Positions 8,875 to 17,399 of a stretch of 64,000 nt of DNA are shown one piece after another (the stretch's first letter is position 1; every line of letters starts with the position of its first letter). This DNA comes from Ignavibacteriota bacterium (lineage in GTDB: Bacteria; Bacteroidota; Ignavibacteria; Ignavibacteriales; Melioribacteraceae), in NCBI GenBank assembly GCA_016716225.1, contig JADJWT010000001.1, positions 1,612,001-1,676,000 of the forward strand. Direction: 5' to 3'. The notes under the pieces are model-generated. The model was not told where the DNA came from and made no database searches. It worked only from the letters and a program-made list of their open reading frames with translations. The position numbers were made by a program, and so were the translations under genes.

Positions 8875-10776
8875 TTAAATTACATTAAACGGATTATCAT
8901 TTCTATCTGCTAAGCGATAAGTATGTTTAAATTCTTCTTTCTCCAATACACGCAATAGTTTTAACGGATCGTTAACAATAATTCCATCCAATTTTGTAAC
9001 TAAAATTCTTGCCATTGAATCGGGATCGTCTAAAGTCCAATAATAAATTTTTTTTACAATTCCGCGAATTGCCCTTTTCTTCGCTGCAATTAAAAACTGC
9101 GGAATAAAATGTTTTAATGGCTTTGGAACTTGAGATGCAATTCCATGTCCCCACCAAAAATTTCCTTCGCGCCTTTGCTCAAAGGCTTTTTCAGTTGTAT
9201 TAAAACTTTCTTCGCTTAAATCTGCACCAAAATATTTTTTAAATTCTGCGGGAACTGTTTCGAAAAATCCATCAAAAAAAGGAGTGTAATTTTTTTTACC
9301 GACTGACATTATACTATAAATTCTGTTATTAATATTTTTATGCAAAAAATTATCTTGAATAATTTTTGCCATTTCAATTCCACATTGATTTAACAATTTC
9401 TTGGGAACTTCACCAAGTTTGCAATCATAAATTACTAAAGAAAGTTTGGGAAAATTTTGTTCAAACTCTTTTAATTTTTCTAAAAATATTTTCAATTCAG
9501 TTTTAGCCAAACTTCTTTCCATTAAATTTATTTTATCGGGATCAAAATCCGGTCGGAATCCGTGGAAAACATCGAATGAAAAAGTTTTGTTTTTGTAATC
9601 AAATTTTGGTGTTATATCAAACTCAACTGCATTGCTTCCCATATCCAAAGCTTCTTCAACATAAGCCGGAGTATTTACCATATGCGCAATTGCATAAAAT
9701 GGTCTTTGATGAAGTTTTTGCGTTGTGAGTTCAACTTCAACACTATGAGGGTTTTCAGCTTCATCTAACCAAGAATAAAATGGGAATATGGATTTTGTTT
9801 TTGTACTTTCATTTATTACTGTAATTTTATTTAGAAACCATCCGTCGCCAATCCATTTTTCATCATGCCAAATTTTTATTTTTTCAATTTCACCCAAATC
9901 TTTTGATGAGATTTTTAAATAATCAACAATTCCGGCTTCAAATGCATTTCGTGCAATCAAATCATTTAATTTAATTGCTTCGGAAATTCCTTTTGTGCCG
10001 TATAAAATCATGGAAACATTTGCATCAGTTCCGCCGCCTAAGACATCTCCGTTTGTAATTATTATTGTGTATTCAATGTTTTTTGGATTGAAAGAAAATT
10101 CTTGATCTGTTTTTATCCAAGTGAATATTGGAAAAGTTAAAAAATTATTTTCAACTTCTTTTTTTATTTTAATTCTGTTTATGTAAATGTTGGAATTAAA
10201 ACCGGAGCTATCTGTTTTGAGTTTAATTTCATTAATGTTTCCGATATCTTCATTTTGTAAAGTAAAAATTTCCGTATATCCCGAAATAAATTCTTTGTTA
10301 GAAATCAGCGGTTTTATGTTAATAAAATTTGTAGAATTTTTTGAACCGATAAGCGAAATAAATAAATTTGAATTACTTCCGGAACCGGGAAGTGTTCCCA
10401 TAATTAATTCAATTTGATAATTTATTAATTGCCTTGGTGCAAACTCATATTTTTTATTTCCTTTTATCCACTGATTAATGTTAAAAAAATATGATTTTTT
10501 ATTTGTGAGATTTTCAATTGTGCACGATTCTAAAAACCAATCGGCGCCAAACCATTTATTATTGTGCCAAATTTCAATTTTTTCAACTTCACCAAAATCA
10601 TCGGAATTTATTAAAAATTCATCAATGCTCTCTTTTTCAAATACATTTTTATTTTTATGTTCATTCAGAATTAAATCTTGTGTATTAAATAGACTTCCGT
10701 AAATTTTAATTGTAACGTCCGCATCGGTTCCGGCATTATCAACACTTCCGGTTTTAATTGAAATTCTAAAATCCAT
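8875..10776 (-). CDS. Triple-PLAT protein with C-terminal sphingomyelinase D/phospholipase D-like domain
   Basis: Residues about 1-112, 113-232 and 233-350 are three PLAT/LH2-like beta-sandwich repeats (for example AGTDADVTIKIYG and GGGTDANVSMILYG, each ending in a W-containing strand). Residues 358-633 match the GDPD-like sphingomyelinase D fold. The two catalytic histidines fit His365 (in IAHMVN) and His405 (in VFHGF); metal ligands fit Glu385 and Asp387 (in NAVEFD) and Asp451 (in YDCK, with Lys453); Trp580 is in YYWT. The tail ADRNDNPF (623-630) fits the ATxxDNPW tail motif of spider and actinobacterial toxins. Family members cleave phospholipid headgroups, often by transphosphatidylation. 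PLAT domains usually bind membranes or lipids. No signal peptide is seen; the ATG has AGGAAT upstream. Substrate is not determinable. Confidence 0.85.
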   Translation of the reverse strand: MDFRISIKTGSVDNAGTDADVTIKIYGSLFNTQDLILNEHKNKNVFEKESIDEFLINSDDFGEVEKIEIWHNNKWFGADWFLESCTIENLTNKKSYFFNINQWIKGNKKYEFAPRQLINYQIELIMGTLPGSGSNSNLFISLIGSKNSTNFINIKPLISNKEFISGYTEIFTLQNEDIGNINEIKLKTDSSGFNSNIYINRIKIKKEVENNFLTFPIFTWIKTDQEFSFNPKNIEYTIIITNGDVLGGGTDANVSMILYGTKGISEAIKLNDLIARNAFEAGIVDYLKISSKDLGEIEKIKIWHDEKWIGDGWFLNKITVINESTKTKSIFPFYSWLDEAENPHSVEVELTTQKLHQRPFYAIAHMVNTPAYVEEALDMGSNAVEFDITPKFDYKNKTFSFDVFHGFRPDFDPDKINLMERSLAKTELKIFLEKLKEFEQNFPKLSLVIYDCKLGEVPKKLLNQCGIEMAKIIQDNFLHKNINNRIYSIMSVGKKNYTPFFDGFFETVPAEFKKYFGADLSEESFNTTEKAFEQRREGNFWWGHGIASQVPKPLKHFIPQFLIAAKKRAIRGIVKKIYYWTLDDPDSMARILVTKLDGIIVNDPLKLLRVLEKEEFKHTYRLADRNDNPFNVI

Positions 10777-10888
10777 AATATTCCTATTTTTTTAACAAAA
10801 ATTTATTAAAAATTAAATGAAATCAATAAGATTTTTTCCTTGCAGAATTTTAATTAAATAAAACGAATTATTTTAATTTCTTCAATAA

Positions 10889-11017
10889 ATGCAATTTTCC
10901 CCAAAAGATTTATTCCTTTCCCTATTAAACTAATTACTTACAAAATACGATTATACCACGAAAAAGGATTTTCACAATAAATTAGTAGAAGAAGTTCTAC
11001 AACTTCATGGAAGAAGA
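10889..11017 (+). pseudogene. Upstream in-frame extension of the next gene, interrupted by TAA at 10931
   Basis: An ATG at 10889 opens 14 codons (reading MQFSPKDLFLSLLN), then TAA at 10931-10933, then 28 more open codons that run directly into the ATG at 11018 in the same frame. The translation after the stop (for example KYDYTTKKDFHNKLVEEVLQ) looks like genuine protein and there is no alternative ATG, GTG or TTG start in it. A single base change, such as CAA to TAA, would account for the break. It may be a nonsense mutation, a sequencing error or a fortuitous open stretch. Confidence 0.45.
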
Positions 11018-12871
11018 ATGTTCGCAAACCGAATGGATATACTCGAAAATATCGACGAAGTAAATCTTTCAAGAGAACTTGAAATTGCCAAATTCCGCAA
11101 TTACGGAAGAGAACATTTTTCAGATCTTCTGCATTATGAAATTAGTTTTGATCATTTCATTAATAACACTTCCAAATTTTATTCAATAAAACTTCCGCAA
11201 GAAATTTCTGATTATTTGCTGCGTTTAGATACTGCGCCATTCTTTTGGATTTCCGAAGCAAATGTTGTTAGAAATATAGAAGAGCTTATAACTACAAAAA
11301 ACAGCAAATTCAATTATGTTGCAAATTTTAGAGAAATTAAAAAATATTATACTCAGTGGATAACTTTAAAAACTAGTAAAGAAAAACAATATTATGCGTT
11401 CAGTATAAGCAATCAAATTGAAAGAAATTTTTCATATCAAAGTTTTTACAATCTTATCATTTACGGAGTTATACTAACCTTTGATAAAAATATTTATAAT
11501 CCTAAAAGAGCAATTGAGCTTTTTGATAAAGCTATAGAAATGGTAAGCGGGTGTGAAATTGAAACACAACTAAAAAAAGATTTACTCTATTATCTCAAAA
11601 TTTATAAAGGCTTTGTATATTTTCTAGAGTACAATTATAACAAAGCCAGAAATACATTTAATGAAGCTTTGCAATATAATCCACATGGAGTAAACGCATT
11701 TTATTTTATTGCTTTAAGCAGTAAATATTTAGATGATTTTGATAATGCATTCGATGGTTTAAAAAGTGTTTTAGAATATGATAGAATGAGATTTCAATAT
11801 GCAATTAATTATAATTTTTTAAAACTTTTTACATTTTTTTATAACAATGCATGTTTCTATAATGTTTTTACAGAAATTGGTTTTGCGCAAATGCTTCCGG
11901 ATATTGATTTTCTATTACGATCGCTTTTTTCTAGTGATGCTAACAGTATGGAATTGACTTACAGTAAATTAATTAATTTGGATAATCTTAGAATAAAAGA
12001 ATTTTTCAATCAAGAAGTTTATGCAGAAATTGATTTTCTTAGAAAAGCTTTGGATAATTATAAATTCAAGAAGAATGGATTGATAAGAATTGTTGAACAA
12101 ATTTTTAGAGATAAATTAATTACTCTGATTGAATTTATTAGAAATTTAATTGAATCGCATTACTTTGATCAAATTAAAGACGAAATAACAGTTTTTGATA
12201 AACAAATTGAACAAAATAAAAGGCAATTGGAACTAATAAAACATGAGCGAGAAGATGCGTTCAAAAAAATTAAAATGACGGAAAAAGAAGCTTTTAACTA
12301 TTTGGAAGGCTCATTATCAGAACATATAAAAGAAATTGAAGATAAAATTAATAATTTGGAAGATAGTAATAAATATGATCCTTCAAAAGTATTTTACAGT
12401 TCAATGATATTCACCGCAGCAATTTCGTTTGTTGTTTTTTTGGTTATTGGAATTATGTCGGTAATGTTTGGCTGGGATGAAGGAAAAAGCAGCATAAATA
12501 TTATTGCCGTAAACGGATTTAAATGGGGCGGAATTACTTTTTTACTTGGAATTGGAATTTCAGTATTTACAGCATTTTCATCATTTTGGGAAAAAAGTGC
12601 ATATAAGAAAAAATTAATTGCACAGTTAGAATATGTAAAATCAACACAATCCGGCGAAAGAAAAAATTTAGAAGTTGATTCAAATTTAAAGACAAAAATT
12701 TATGAGCAAAAATTTAATGAAAGAATTCAAACACAAGAAAAAATAATTGATAGCTTTGTTGAAGAAAGAGAAGAAAACTACAAACACAAATATAAAATTG
12801 CAAAAAAAGAAATTGATGAATACATTACACCACTGAATACCATACTAAAATCCCTCGAAAATGTTGGCTAA
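11018..12871 (+). CDS. Uncharacterised TPR and coiled-coil membrane protein
   Basis: I do not recognise the family of this 617-residue product. Residues about 155-290 contain tetratricopeptide-like helices (AIELFDKAIEMV, NKARNTFNEALQYNPHGVNAFYFIAL). Residues about 380-450 are a charged coiled coil. Two membrane helices follow, at about 466-488 and 507-528, and a second coiled coil occupies about 535-617. A protein with cytoplasmic TPR and coiled coils around a membrane hairpin could be a scaffold. Only GGAAGAAG precedes the ATG at 11018; the frame is open further upstream without a start codon, so the N-terminus is doubtful. It is divergent from the PLAT/phospholipase gene. Confidence 0.65.
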   Translation: MFANRMDILENIDEVNLSRELEIAKFRNYGREHFSDLLHYEISFDHFINNTSKFYSIKLPQEISDYLLRLDTAPFFWISEANVVRNIEELITTKNSKFNYVANFREIKKYYTQWITLKTSKEKQYYAFSISNQIERNFSYQSFYNLIIYGVILTFDKNIYNPKRAIELFDKAIEMVSGCEIETQLKKDLLYYLKIYKGFVYFLEYNYNKARNTFNEALQYNPHGVNAFYFIALSSKYLDDFDNAFDGLKSVLEYDRMRFQYAINYNFLKLFTFFYNNACFYNVFTEIGFAQMLPDIDFLLRSLFSSDANSMELTYSKLINLDNLRIKEFFNQEVYAEIDFLRKALDNYKFKKNGLIRIVEQIFRDKLITLIEFIRNLIESHYFDQIKDEITVFDKQIEQNKRQLELIKHEREDAFKKIKMTEKEAFNYLEGSLSEHIKEIEDKINNLEDSNKYDPSKVFYSSMIFTAAISFVVFLVIGIMSVMFGWDEGKSSINIIAVNGFKWGGITFLLGIGISVFTAFSSFWEKSAYKKKLIAQLEYVKSTQSGERKNLEVDSNLKTKIYEQKFNERIQTQEKIIDSFVEEREENYKHKYKIAKKEIDEYITPLNTILKSLENVG

Positions 12872-12981
12872 TAGTAGCCAGCAATCTGAATAGCTACACA
12901 GAAAATCTACAAAACGCTTAAAAATCGAAATAATTTATTTGGAATGATTTTGGAACATTTTTCACAAAAATATTTAGAAAA

Positions 12982-13449
12982 ATGCAGCCAAATAGATTAG
13001 GAAATTATTTTGAGGATTTTGAAGAAGGTGAAATTATTTCACATTCTCTATCTAAGACTATATACGAAAGTGATAATAATTTATTCAGTCTTTTAACTAT
13101 GAATTATCATCCGCTTCATACAAATTCTCATTATTCCAAAAATGAAATTTATGGGAAACCAATCGTTGTTGGAACATTAGTTTTTAGTTTGGTTGTGGGA
13201 ATTACGGTTTTAGATATTAGTGGAAAAGCAATTGCAAATTTAGAATATAAAAATGTTAAACACTTAAATCCTGTTTTTACTAATGATACAATTTATGCAA
13301 AAACAAAAATCTTAAGTAAAGAAGAATCAAAAAGTAAAAATGATAGAGGAATAATTACGGTAGAGACGATTGCATATAATCAAAATAATCTCGAAGTATT
13401 AAGTTTTACAAGACTAATACTTATAAAAAAAAGGAATTATGATGAATAA
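12982..13449 (+). CDS. MaoC-type (hotdog fold) enoyl-CoA hydratase/dehydratase
   Basis: The 155-residue product fits single-domain MaoC hydratases, which add or remove water across the 2,3-double bond of acyl-CoA esters. The hydratase motif is seen around residues 38-50 (LTMNYHPLHTNSHYS), where the Asn and His would act on water; the second half contains VGTLVFSLVVGI. It overlaps the next gene, a CitE-type lyase, by eight bases, a pairing also known from mesaconyl-CoA hydratase with malyl/citramalyl-CoA lyase. Placed first in a sugar-modification cluster, it may prepare an unusual acyl-CoA. It is the first gene of the island that ends at 22308. Confidence 0.85.
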   Translation: MQPNRLGNYFEDFEEGEIISHSLSKTIYESDNNLFSLLTMNYHPLHTNSHYSKNEIYGKPIVVGTLVFSLVVGITVLDISGKAIANLEYKNVKHLNPVFTNDTIYAKTKILSKEESKSKNDRGIITVETIAYNQNNLEVLSFTRLILIKKRNYDE

Positions 13450-14413
13450 TAACTTTTTACTTCGAAGCTTAATGTTTGTCCCGGGAAATAATATAAAATT
13501 ATTAGAAAGTGCCGCAAAATCAAAAGCTGACGTTCTTTTATTGGATATTGAAGATTCAGTGCCTAATTCATATAATAAGCAATATGCAAGAGATACAATT
13601 CAACAATTTATTGCAGAAGGAAAATTTGCTAATTATTCGGTTTTTCCAAGAGTAAATGATCGAGAAAGCGGACACTTACTCAAGGATATTTATCAATTAA
13701 CTATTCCGGGAATTGATGGATTTATGTATCCTAAATCAACCAAAGGTGAGGATATTTATTTTTTTGATAAATTACTTGAAACAATAGAATATGAAAAAAA
13801 TCTTCCCATAGGAAGTTTTAAAATTATTCCATTAATTGAAACTACCGGCGCAGTTTTAAATGTTCAGGATATTTGTAAAGCTTCAAAAAGAGTTTTAGCA
13901 ATTGCATATGGATGTGAAGATTTTATTACGGATTTGGGTGGAATTCATGATGCAGAAGCATTAAGCTTATTTACACCAAGAGCAATGATTGCAATGGCTG
14001 CAAAAGCTAATAAAGTGGTTCCAATTGATACCGTTCATATTAATGTTCATGATTTAGTCGATTTAGAAAAGAATTTAAAGATTGCTAAAAATTTAGGTTT
14101 TGAAGGAATGCTGATTCTAAATCCCAAAGAAATTGACTTAGTACATAAATATTTTACCCCGAATTCTCTTGAAATTGAAAATGCGAAAGAGATATTAGAT
14201 AGTTATCAAAAAGCACAAAAAGAAGGAACTGGCGTTACAATCATAAATGGAAAATTTATCGGTCCTCCAATAGTTTCGGCAGCAAAAAAAATTTTATCAA
14301 AATATGAAAAACTTAATAAAAATAAGAAAAATGTGGTTGTAATAAATACTCTATCAAATGTTAGTAAAAAGAATTCTGACACAGATCAAAATAAATTTAA
14401 ATTAAAAGTATAA
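13442..14413 (+). CDS. HpcH/HpaI aldolase / CitE-type CoA-ester lyase
   Basis: This 323-residue TIM-barrel enzyme resembles CitE and malyl-/citramalyl-CoA lyases, which cleave or form carbon-carbon bonds in acyl-CoA esters with a divalent metal. Visible motifs are LMFVPGNNIKLLESA, DVLLLDIEDSV near residue 30, RVNDRESG, PLIETTGAVLN with the metal-binding Glu, and YGCEDFITDLGG. Two adjacent ATG codons (13439 and 13442) exist; I prefer 13442 because AAGGA then sits six bases upstream. It overlaps the hydratase gene, so translation is probably coupled. The last 40 residues are Lys/Asn-rich and unlike the core family. The true substrate is unknown. Confidence 0.85.
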   Translation: MNNNFLLRSLMFVPGNNIKLLESAAKSKADVLLLDIEDSVPNSYNKQYARDTIQQFIAEGKFANYSVFPRVNDRESGHLLKDIYQLTIPGIDGFMYPKSTKGEDIYFFDKLLETIEYEKNLPIGSFKIIPLIETTGAVLNVQDICKASKRVLAIAYGCEDFITDLGGIHDAEALSLFTPRAMIAMAAKANKVVPIDTVHINVHDLVDLEKNLKIAKNLGFEGMLILNPKEIDLVHKYFTPNSLEIENAKEILDSYQKAQKEGTGVTIINGKFIGPPIVSAAKKILSKYEKLNKNKKNVVVINTLSNVSKKNSDTDQNKFKLKV

Positions 14414-14418
14414 TAAGT

Positions 14419-15588
14419 ATGGAATCCGTTGATAACCAAATATTAACAAAAGATACTTTTAGTAATATAGAAAAAATCTTTGTTAATCAACCTACACTTC
14501 CGGAATTGGATGAGTTTATTATTCTTTTAAAGGAAATTTGGCAATCAAAATTTTTAACAAATAATGGAAAATTTCATCAGCAATTAGAAAGTGAATTGGC
14601 AAATTATCTTGGGGTTGAATATATATCATTATTTGCAAATGGTACATTAGCATTAATTGCTGCACTTCAAGTTTTAGATATTAAAGGAGAAGTAATCACA
14701 ACTCCTTATAGTTTTGTTGCAACAACTCATGCAATTAAATGGAATGGTATAACACCAGTTTTTTGTGATATTGATCCAAATACTTGTAATATTGATCCAA
14801 AAAAAATTGAGAAACTTTTAACCGGCAATACTTCCGCAATTCTTCCGGTTCATGTTTATGGCAATCCATGTGATGTGGAAGAACTTCAAGAAATTGCAGA
14901 TGCATATGGATTAAAAATTATTTATGATGCGGCACATGCATTCGGTGTTAAAATTAAAAATGAATCAATATTAAATTTTGGTGATTTATCTGTTTTAAGT
15001 TTTCACGCAACTAAAATTTATAATACTTTTGAAGGTGGAGCAATTATTTCCCATGATCCAAAAATTAAAAAACGAATTGATTATTTGAAAAATTTTGGAT
15101 TTGATGGTGAAACAACAGTTGTTTTTACCGGCATTAATGCAAAAATGAATGAAATGCAAGCTGCATTGGGATTACTTCAATTAAAAGATTTCGAATTCCA
15201 TAAATCTAAAAGAAAATTTATTACAAAAAATTATGAGGAAGAATTAAAGAACATTAATGGTTTAAGATTTTTATCCCCTCAAAATTTTGTTTCAGAAAAT
15301 TTTGCTTACTTTCCAATTTTCATTGAAGAAAAGGAATTTGGGAAAAGTAGGGATGAAGTATATCAAACATTAAAAAACAATAATATTTTTGCACGAAGAT
15401 ATTTTTATCCGCTAATTAGTCATTTCCCAATGTACAGAAATTTAGAAACTTCAGACCCAAATAATCTTAGATATGCAGAAAAAATTTCTGAAGAAGTTAT
15501 TTGTTTACCAATATTTTCCGATTTAAGTAAAACTTCTCAAGAAAAGATAATTAAAACGATTATTGACCTTAGCAAGAATCAAATATGA
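14419..15588 (+). CDS. DegT/DnrJ/EryC1/StrS-family sugar aminotransferase
   Basis: This 389-residue PLP enzyme is expected to aminate an NDP-keto-deoxysugar. The catalytic lysine fits Lys199 in SFHATKIYNTFEGG; FANGTLALIAAL near residue 72 and YDAAHAFGV near 169 are the usual phosphate and PLP-ring contacts. The HATK...EGG version resembles FdtB/QdtB-type transaminases that act at C3 of dTDP-sugars, but this is only suggestive. No NDP-sugar 4,6-dehydratase or isomerase lies in the cluster, so the keto-sugar must be made elsewhere. The next gene, an acyltransferase, overlaps by four bases (ATGA), consistent with amination followed by N-acylation. Confidence 0.9.
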   Translation: MESVDNQILTKDTFSNIEKIFVNQPTLPELDEFIILLKEIWQSKFLTNNGKFHQQLESELANYLGVEYISLFANGTLALIAALQVLDIKGEVITTPYSFVATTHAIKWNGITPVFCDIDPNTCNIDPKKIEKLLTGNTSAILPVHVYGNPCDVEELQEIADAYGLKIIYDAAHAFGVKIKNESILNFGDLSVLSFHATKIYNTFEGGAIISHDPKIKKRIDYLKNFGFDGETTVVFTGINAKMNEMQAALGLLQLKDFEFHKSKRKFITKNYEEELKNINGLRFLSPQNFVSENFAYFPIFIEEKEFGKSRDEVYQTLKNNNIFARRYFYPLISHFPMYRNLETSDPNNLRYAEKISEEVICLPIFSDLSKTSQEKIIKTIIDLSKNQI

Positions 15589-16244
15589 AAAAAATTATAA
15601 TACTTGGCGGAAGTGGAATAGGAATGATCGCAGCATCAATTATAGAAAAAAATCGAATAGGTGAAGTTATTGGTTTTTTAAATGATTTTGAAAAAGTTGG
15701 AAATAAGATAGGAAAATTTAAAAAATTTCCGATCATCGGTAAAACAGAAGATTTAGACAATTATTTATTAGACGAAAATACATATTTTTTCATTGCTTAT
15801 GTTGGGTTAAAAAACGAAAAAGAAACATTTAATAAAATAAATTCATTACAAATTCCTCAAAAAAAATTAATTAGTATTATTGATAAAACATCGGTAATTC
15901 CAAATGAATTTTGTAAAATCGGCAATGGAGTTTTGATTGCTCCGCTTGCACAATTAAGTACGGATACAATAGTATCAGATAATTGTATTCTACTTCCAAA
16001 CTCTTATTTGGGTCATGATTCAACCCTTGAACAATTTGCACATTTAGCAACAAATGCTGTTGTAGGTGCAAATGTTTTAGTTGGTAAAGGAGTACATATT
16101 GGAAGTAATGCAACAATAAGGGAGAAAGTGTGCATAGGTGACTTTAGTTTAATTGGAGCTGGTGCGGTAGTTTTAAATGATGTGCCGGAAAATAGTATTG
16201 TTGCCGGTAATCCAGCAAAGATTATAAAATATAGAAATAATTAG
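15585..16244 (+). CDS. NeuD/PglD-type sugar O/N-acyltransferase
   Basis: The 219-residue product has an N-terminal Rossmann-like domain (IILGGSGIGMIAASII) for sugar-nucleotide binding, followed by a left-handed beta-helix of hexapeptide repeats from about residue 105 (GNGVLIAPLAQLSTD through ENSIVAGNPAKII). PglD N-acetylates an amino-sugar nucleotide, and NeuD O-acetylates sialic acid. A catalytic His fits LGHDSTLEQFAHLA. Overlap with the aminotransferase gene argues that the amine made there is the acceptor. The donor could be acetyl-CoA or the special acyl-CoA suggested by the two upstream CoA enzymes. The fold assignment is firm; the donor is not. Confidence 0.88.
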   Translation: MKKIIILGGSGIGMIAASIIEKNRIGEVIGFLNDFEKVGNKIGKFKKFPIIGKTEDLDNYLLDENTYFFIAYVGLKNEKETFNKINSLQIPQKKLISIIDKTSVIPNEFCKIGNGVLIAPLAQLSTDTIVSDNCILLPNSYLGHDSTLEQFAHLATNAVVGANVLVGKGVHIGSNATIREKVCIGDFSLIGAGAVVLNDVPENSIVAGNPAKIIKYRNN

Positions 16245-16257
16245 TAAGAGTTTGATA

Positions 16258-17385
16258 ATGTTTAAATATGTAATATTTGCACCATCGCTTAAAATCAATA
16301 GCGGTGGTGTAACAGTTTTGCATTTGTTATGTGATTATATAAATCGACTTGGTTATGAAGCGTATTTATGGCCAAGCGATAATAATTTTGATACGTTTTT
16401 AACTAATGCAAAATATAAAATTTCATTAGCGAATTATGAAATATTAAGTTCAAAATTTATCGCAATTTATCCGGAAATTATCATTGGTAATCCCCTTAAT
16501 GCAAAATATGTTGTTAGATGGATATTGAATAAACCAGGAGTGCTTGGCGGTGATGGTAATTTTGGAAACGATGATTTACTTTTTTATTATTCCAAATCTT
16601 TTACAAATGGTCAAAAAAATGTTAACTATCTTCAAATTATTGAGCTTTACGGTGATATGTTTAATAATAAAAATTTAAAACGTAGCGGTAGTTGTTATGT
16701 TATGAGAAAAGGAAAAAATAGAAAAATAATTCATGATTTGAATGAAAGTATCGAAATAATTGACTCAACGCCGTCTCAAGAATTGGTTGAAATTTTTAAT
16801 AAAACTAAATATTTCTATTCTTATGATTATGCAACATTTCTAAGTATTCAAGCTGCATTATGTGGTTGCATTAGCATAGTAGTTCCATTTGAAGGTACTT
16901 CAGCAGATCAATGGATGAGTCTAAGTGAAACAAGAAAATTTGGAATTGCGTATGGTGAAGAAAATATTGAACATGCCGTTGAAACAATGCATTTAGTCAG
17001 ACCACAATTAAAAAATCTTGAGCAGCAGTTTTTGAATAATGTAAAAAATTTTATTGAACATACTCAAAATTATGCAAATGGAAAATTTCTTTCTCTGTTT
17101 AAGAATAATAATCCTAATTATTGGATTAGTAATTATGAATTAACAATTAATGAGGCAGAAAATTTTCTCGAAATGGATGAATATTCTAATGCGGAAAAAA
17201 AATTGATTGGACTACTTGAAGATTTTCCACATGATATTAAAATTCTAAATCATTTAACATTAATTGCAATAAAAAAAAATAATTTTAATCGTGCTAATGA
17301 ATTAATTAATTTGATTCTAGAACTTGATAAAACAAATAATACCGCCAATGATAATCTTGAGTACATACAAAATCTTAAGATGTAA
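16258..17385 (+). CDS. WavQ-like glycosyltransferase with C-terminal TPR tail
   Basis: The 375-residue product resembles WavQ-type proteins of surface-polysaccharide biosynthesis: VRWILNKPGVLGGDGNFGND near residue 85 followed by LLFYYSKSF, and a second-domain stretch FYSYDYATFLSIQAALCGCISIVV near 185, which is where a nucleotide-sugar would bind in a GT-B fold. Residues about 295-375 form two TPR-like helix pairs (AENFLEMDEYSNAEKKLIGLLE and FNRANELINLILELDKTN). I start at the ATG at 16258; a TTG six bases earlier is in frame. The tail resembles that of the following methyltransferase. It probably acts in the cytoplasm on flagellin glycan, by context. Confidence 0.65.
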   Translation: MFKYVIFAPSLKINSGGVTVLHLLCDYINRLGYEAYLWPSDNNFDTFLTNAKYKISLANYEILSSKFIAIYPEIIIGNPLNAKYVVRWILNKPGVLGGDGNFGNDDLLFYYSKSFTNGQKNVNYLQIIELYGDMFNNKNLKRSGSCYVMRKGKNRKIIHDLNESIEIIDSTPSQELVEIFNKTKYFYSYDYATFLSIQAALCGCISIVVPFEGTSADQWMSLSETRKFGIAYGEENIEHAVETMHLVRPQLKNLEQQFLNNVKNFIEHTQNYANGKFLSLFKNNNPNYWISNYELTINEAENFLEMDEYSNAEKKLIGLLEDFPHDIKILNHLTLIAIKKNNFNRANELINLILELDKTNNTANDNLEYIQNLKM

Positions 17386-17399
17386 GTTAAGGAGTTAAT

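Noticed and set aside
12872..12900. GTAGC...GCTAC hairpin as terminator of the TPR/coiled-coil gene
   Set aside because: The stem is only five to seven pairs with a long loop and no T-run follows.
12940..12954. Possible sigma-54 promoter before the MaoC-type gene (TGG, ten bases, GA)
   Set aside because: Spacing and distance to the start fit, but neither the -24 nor the -12 half matches the consensus beyond GG and G, so in AT-rich DNA it is not convincing.
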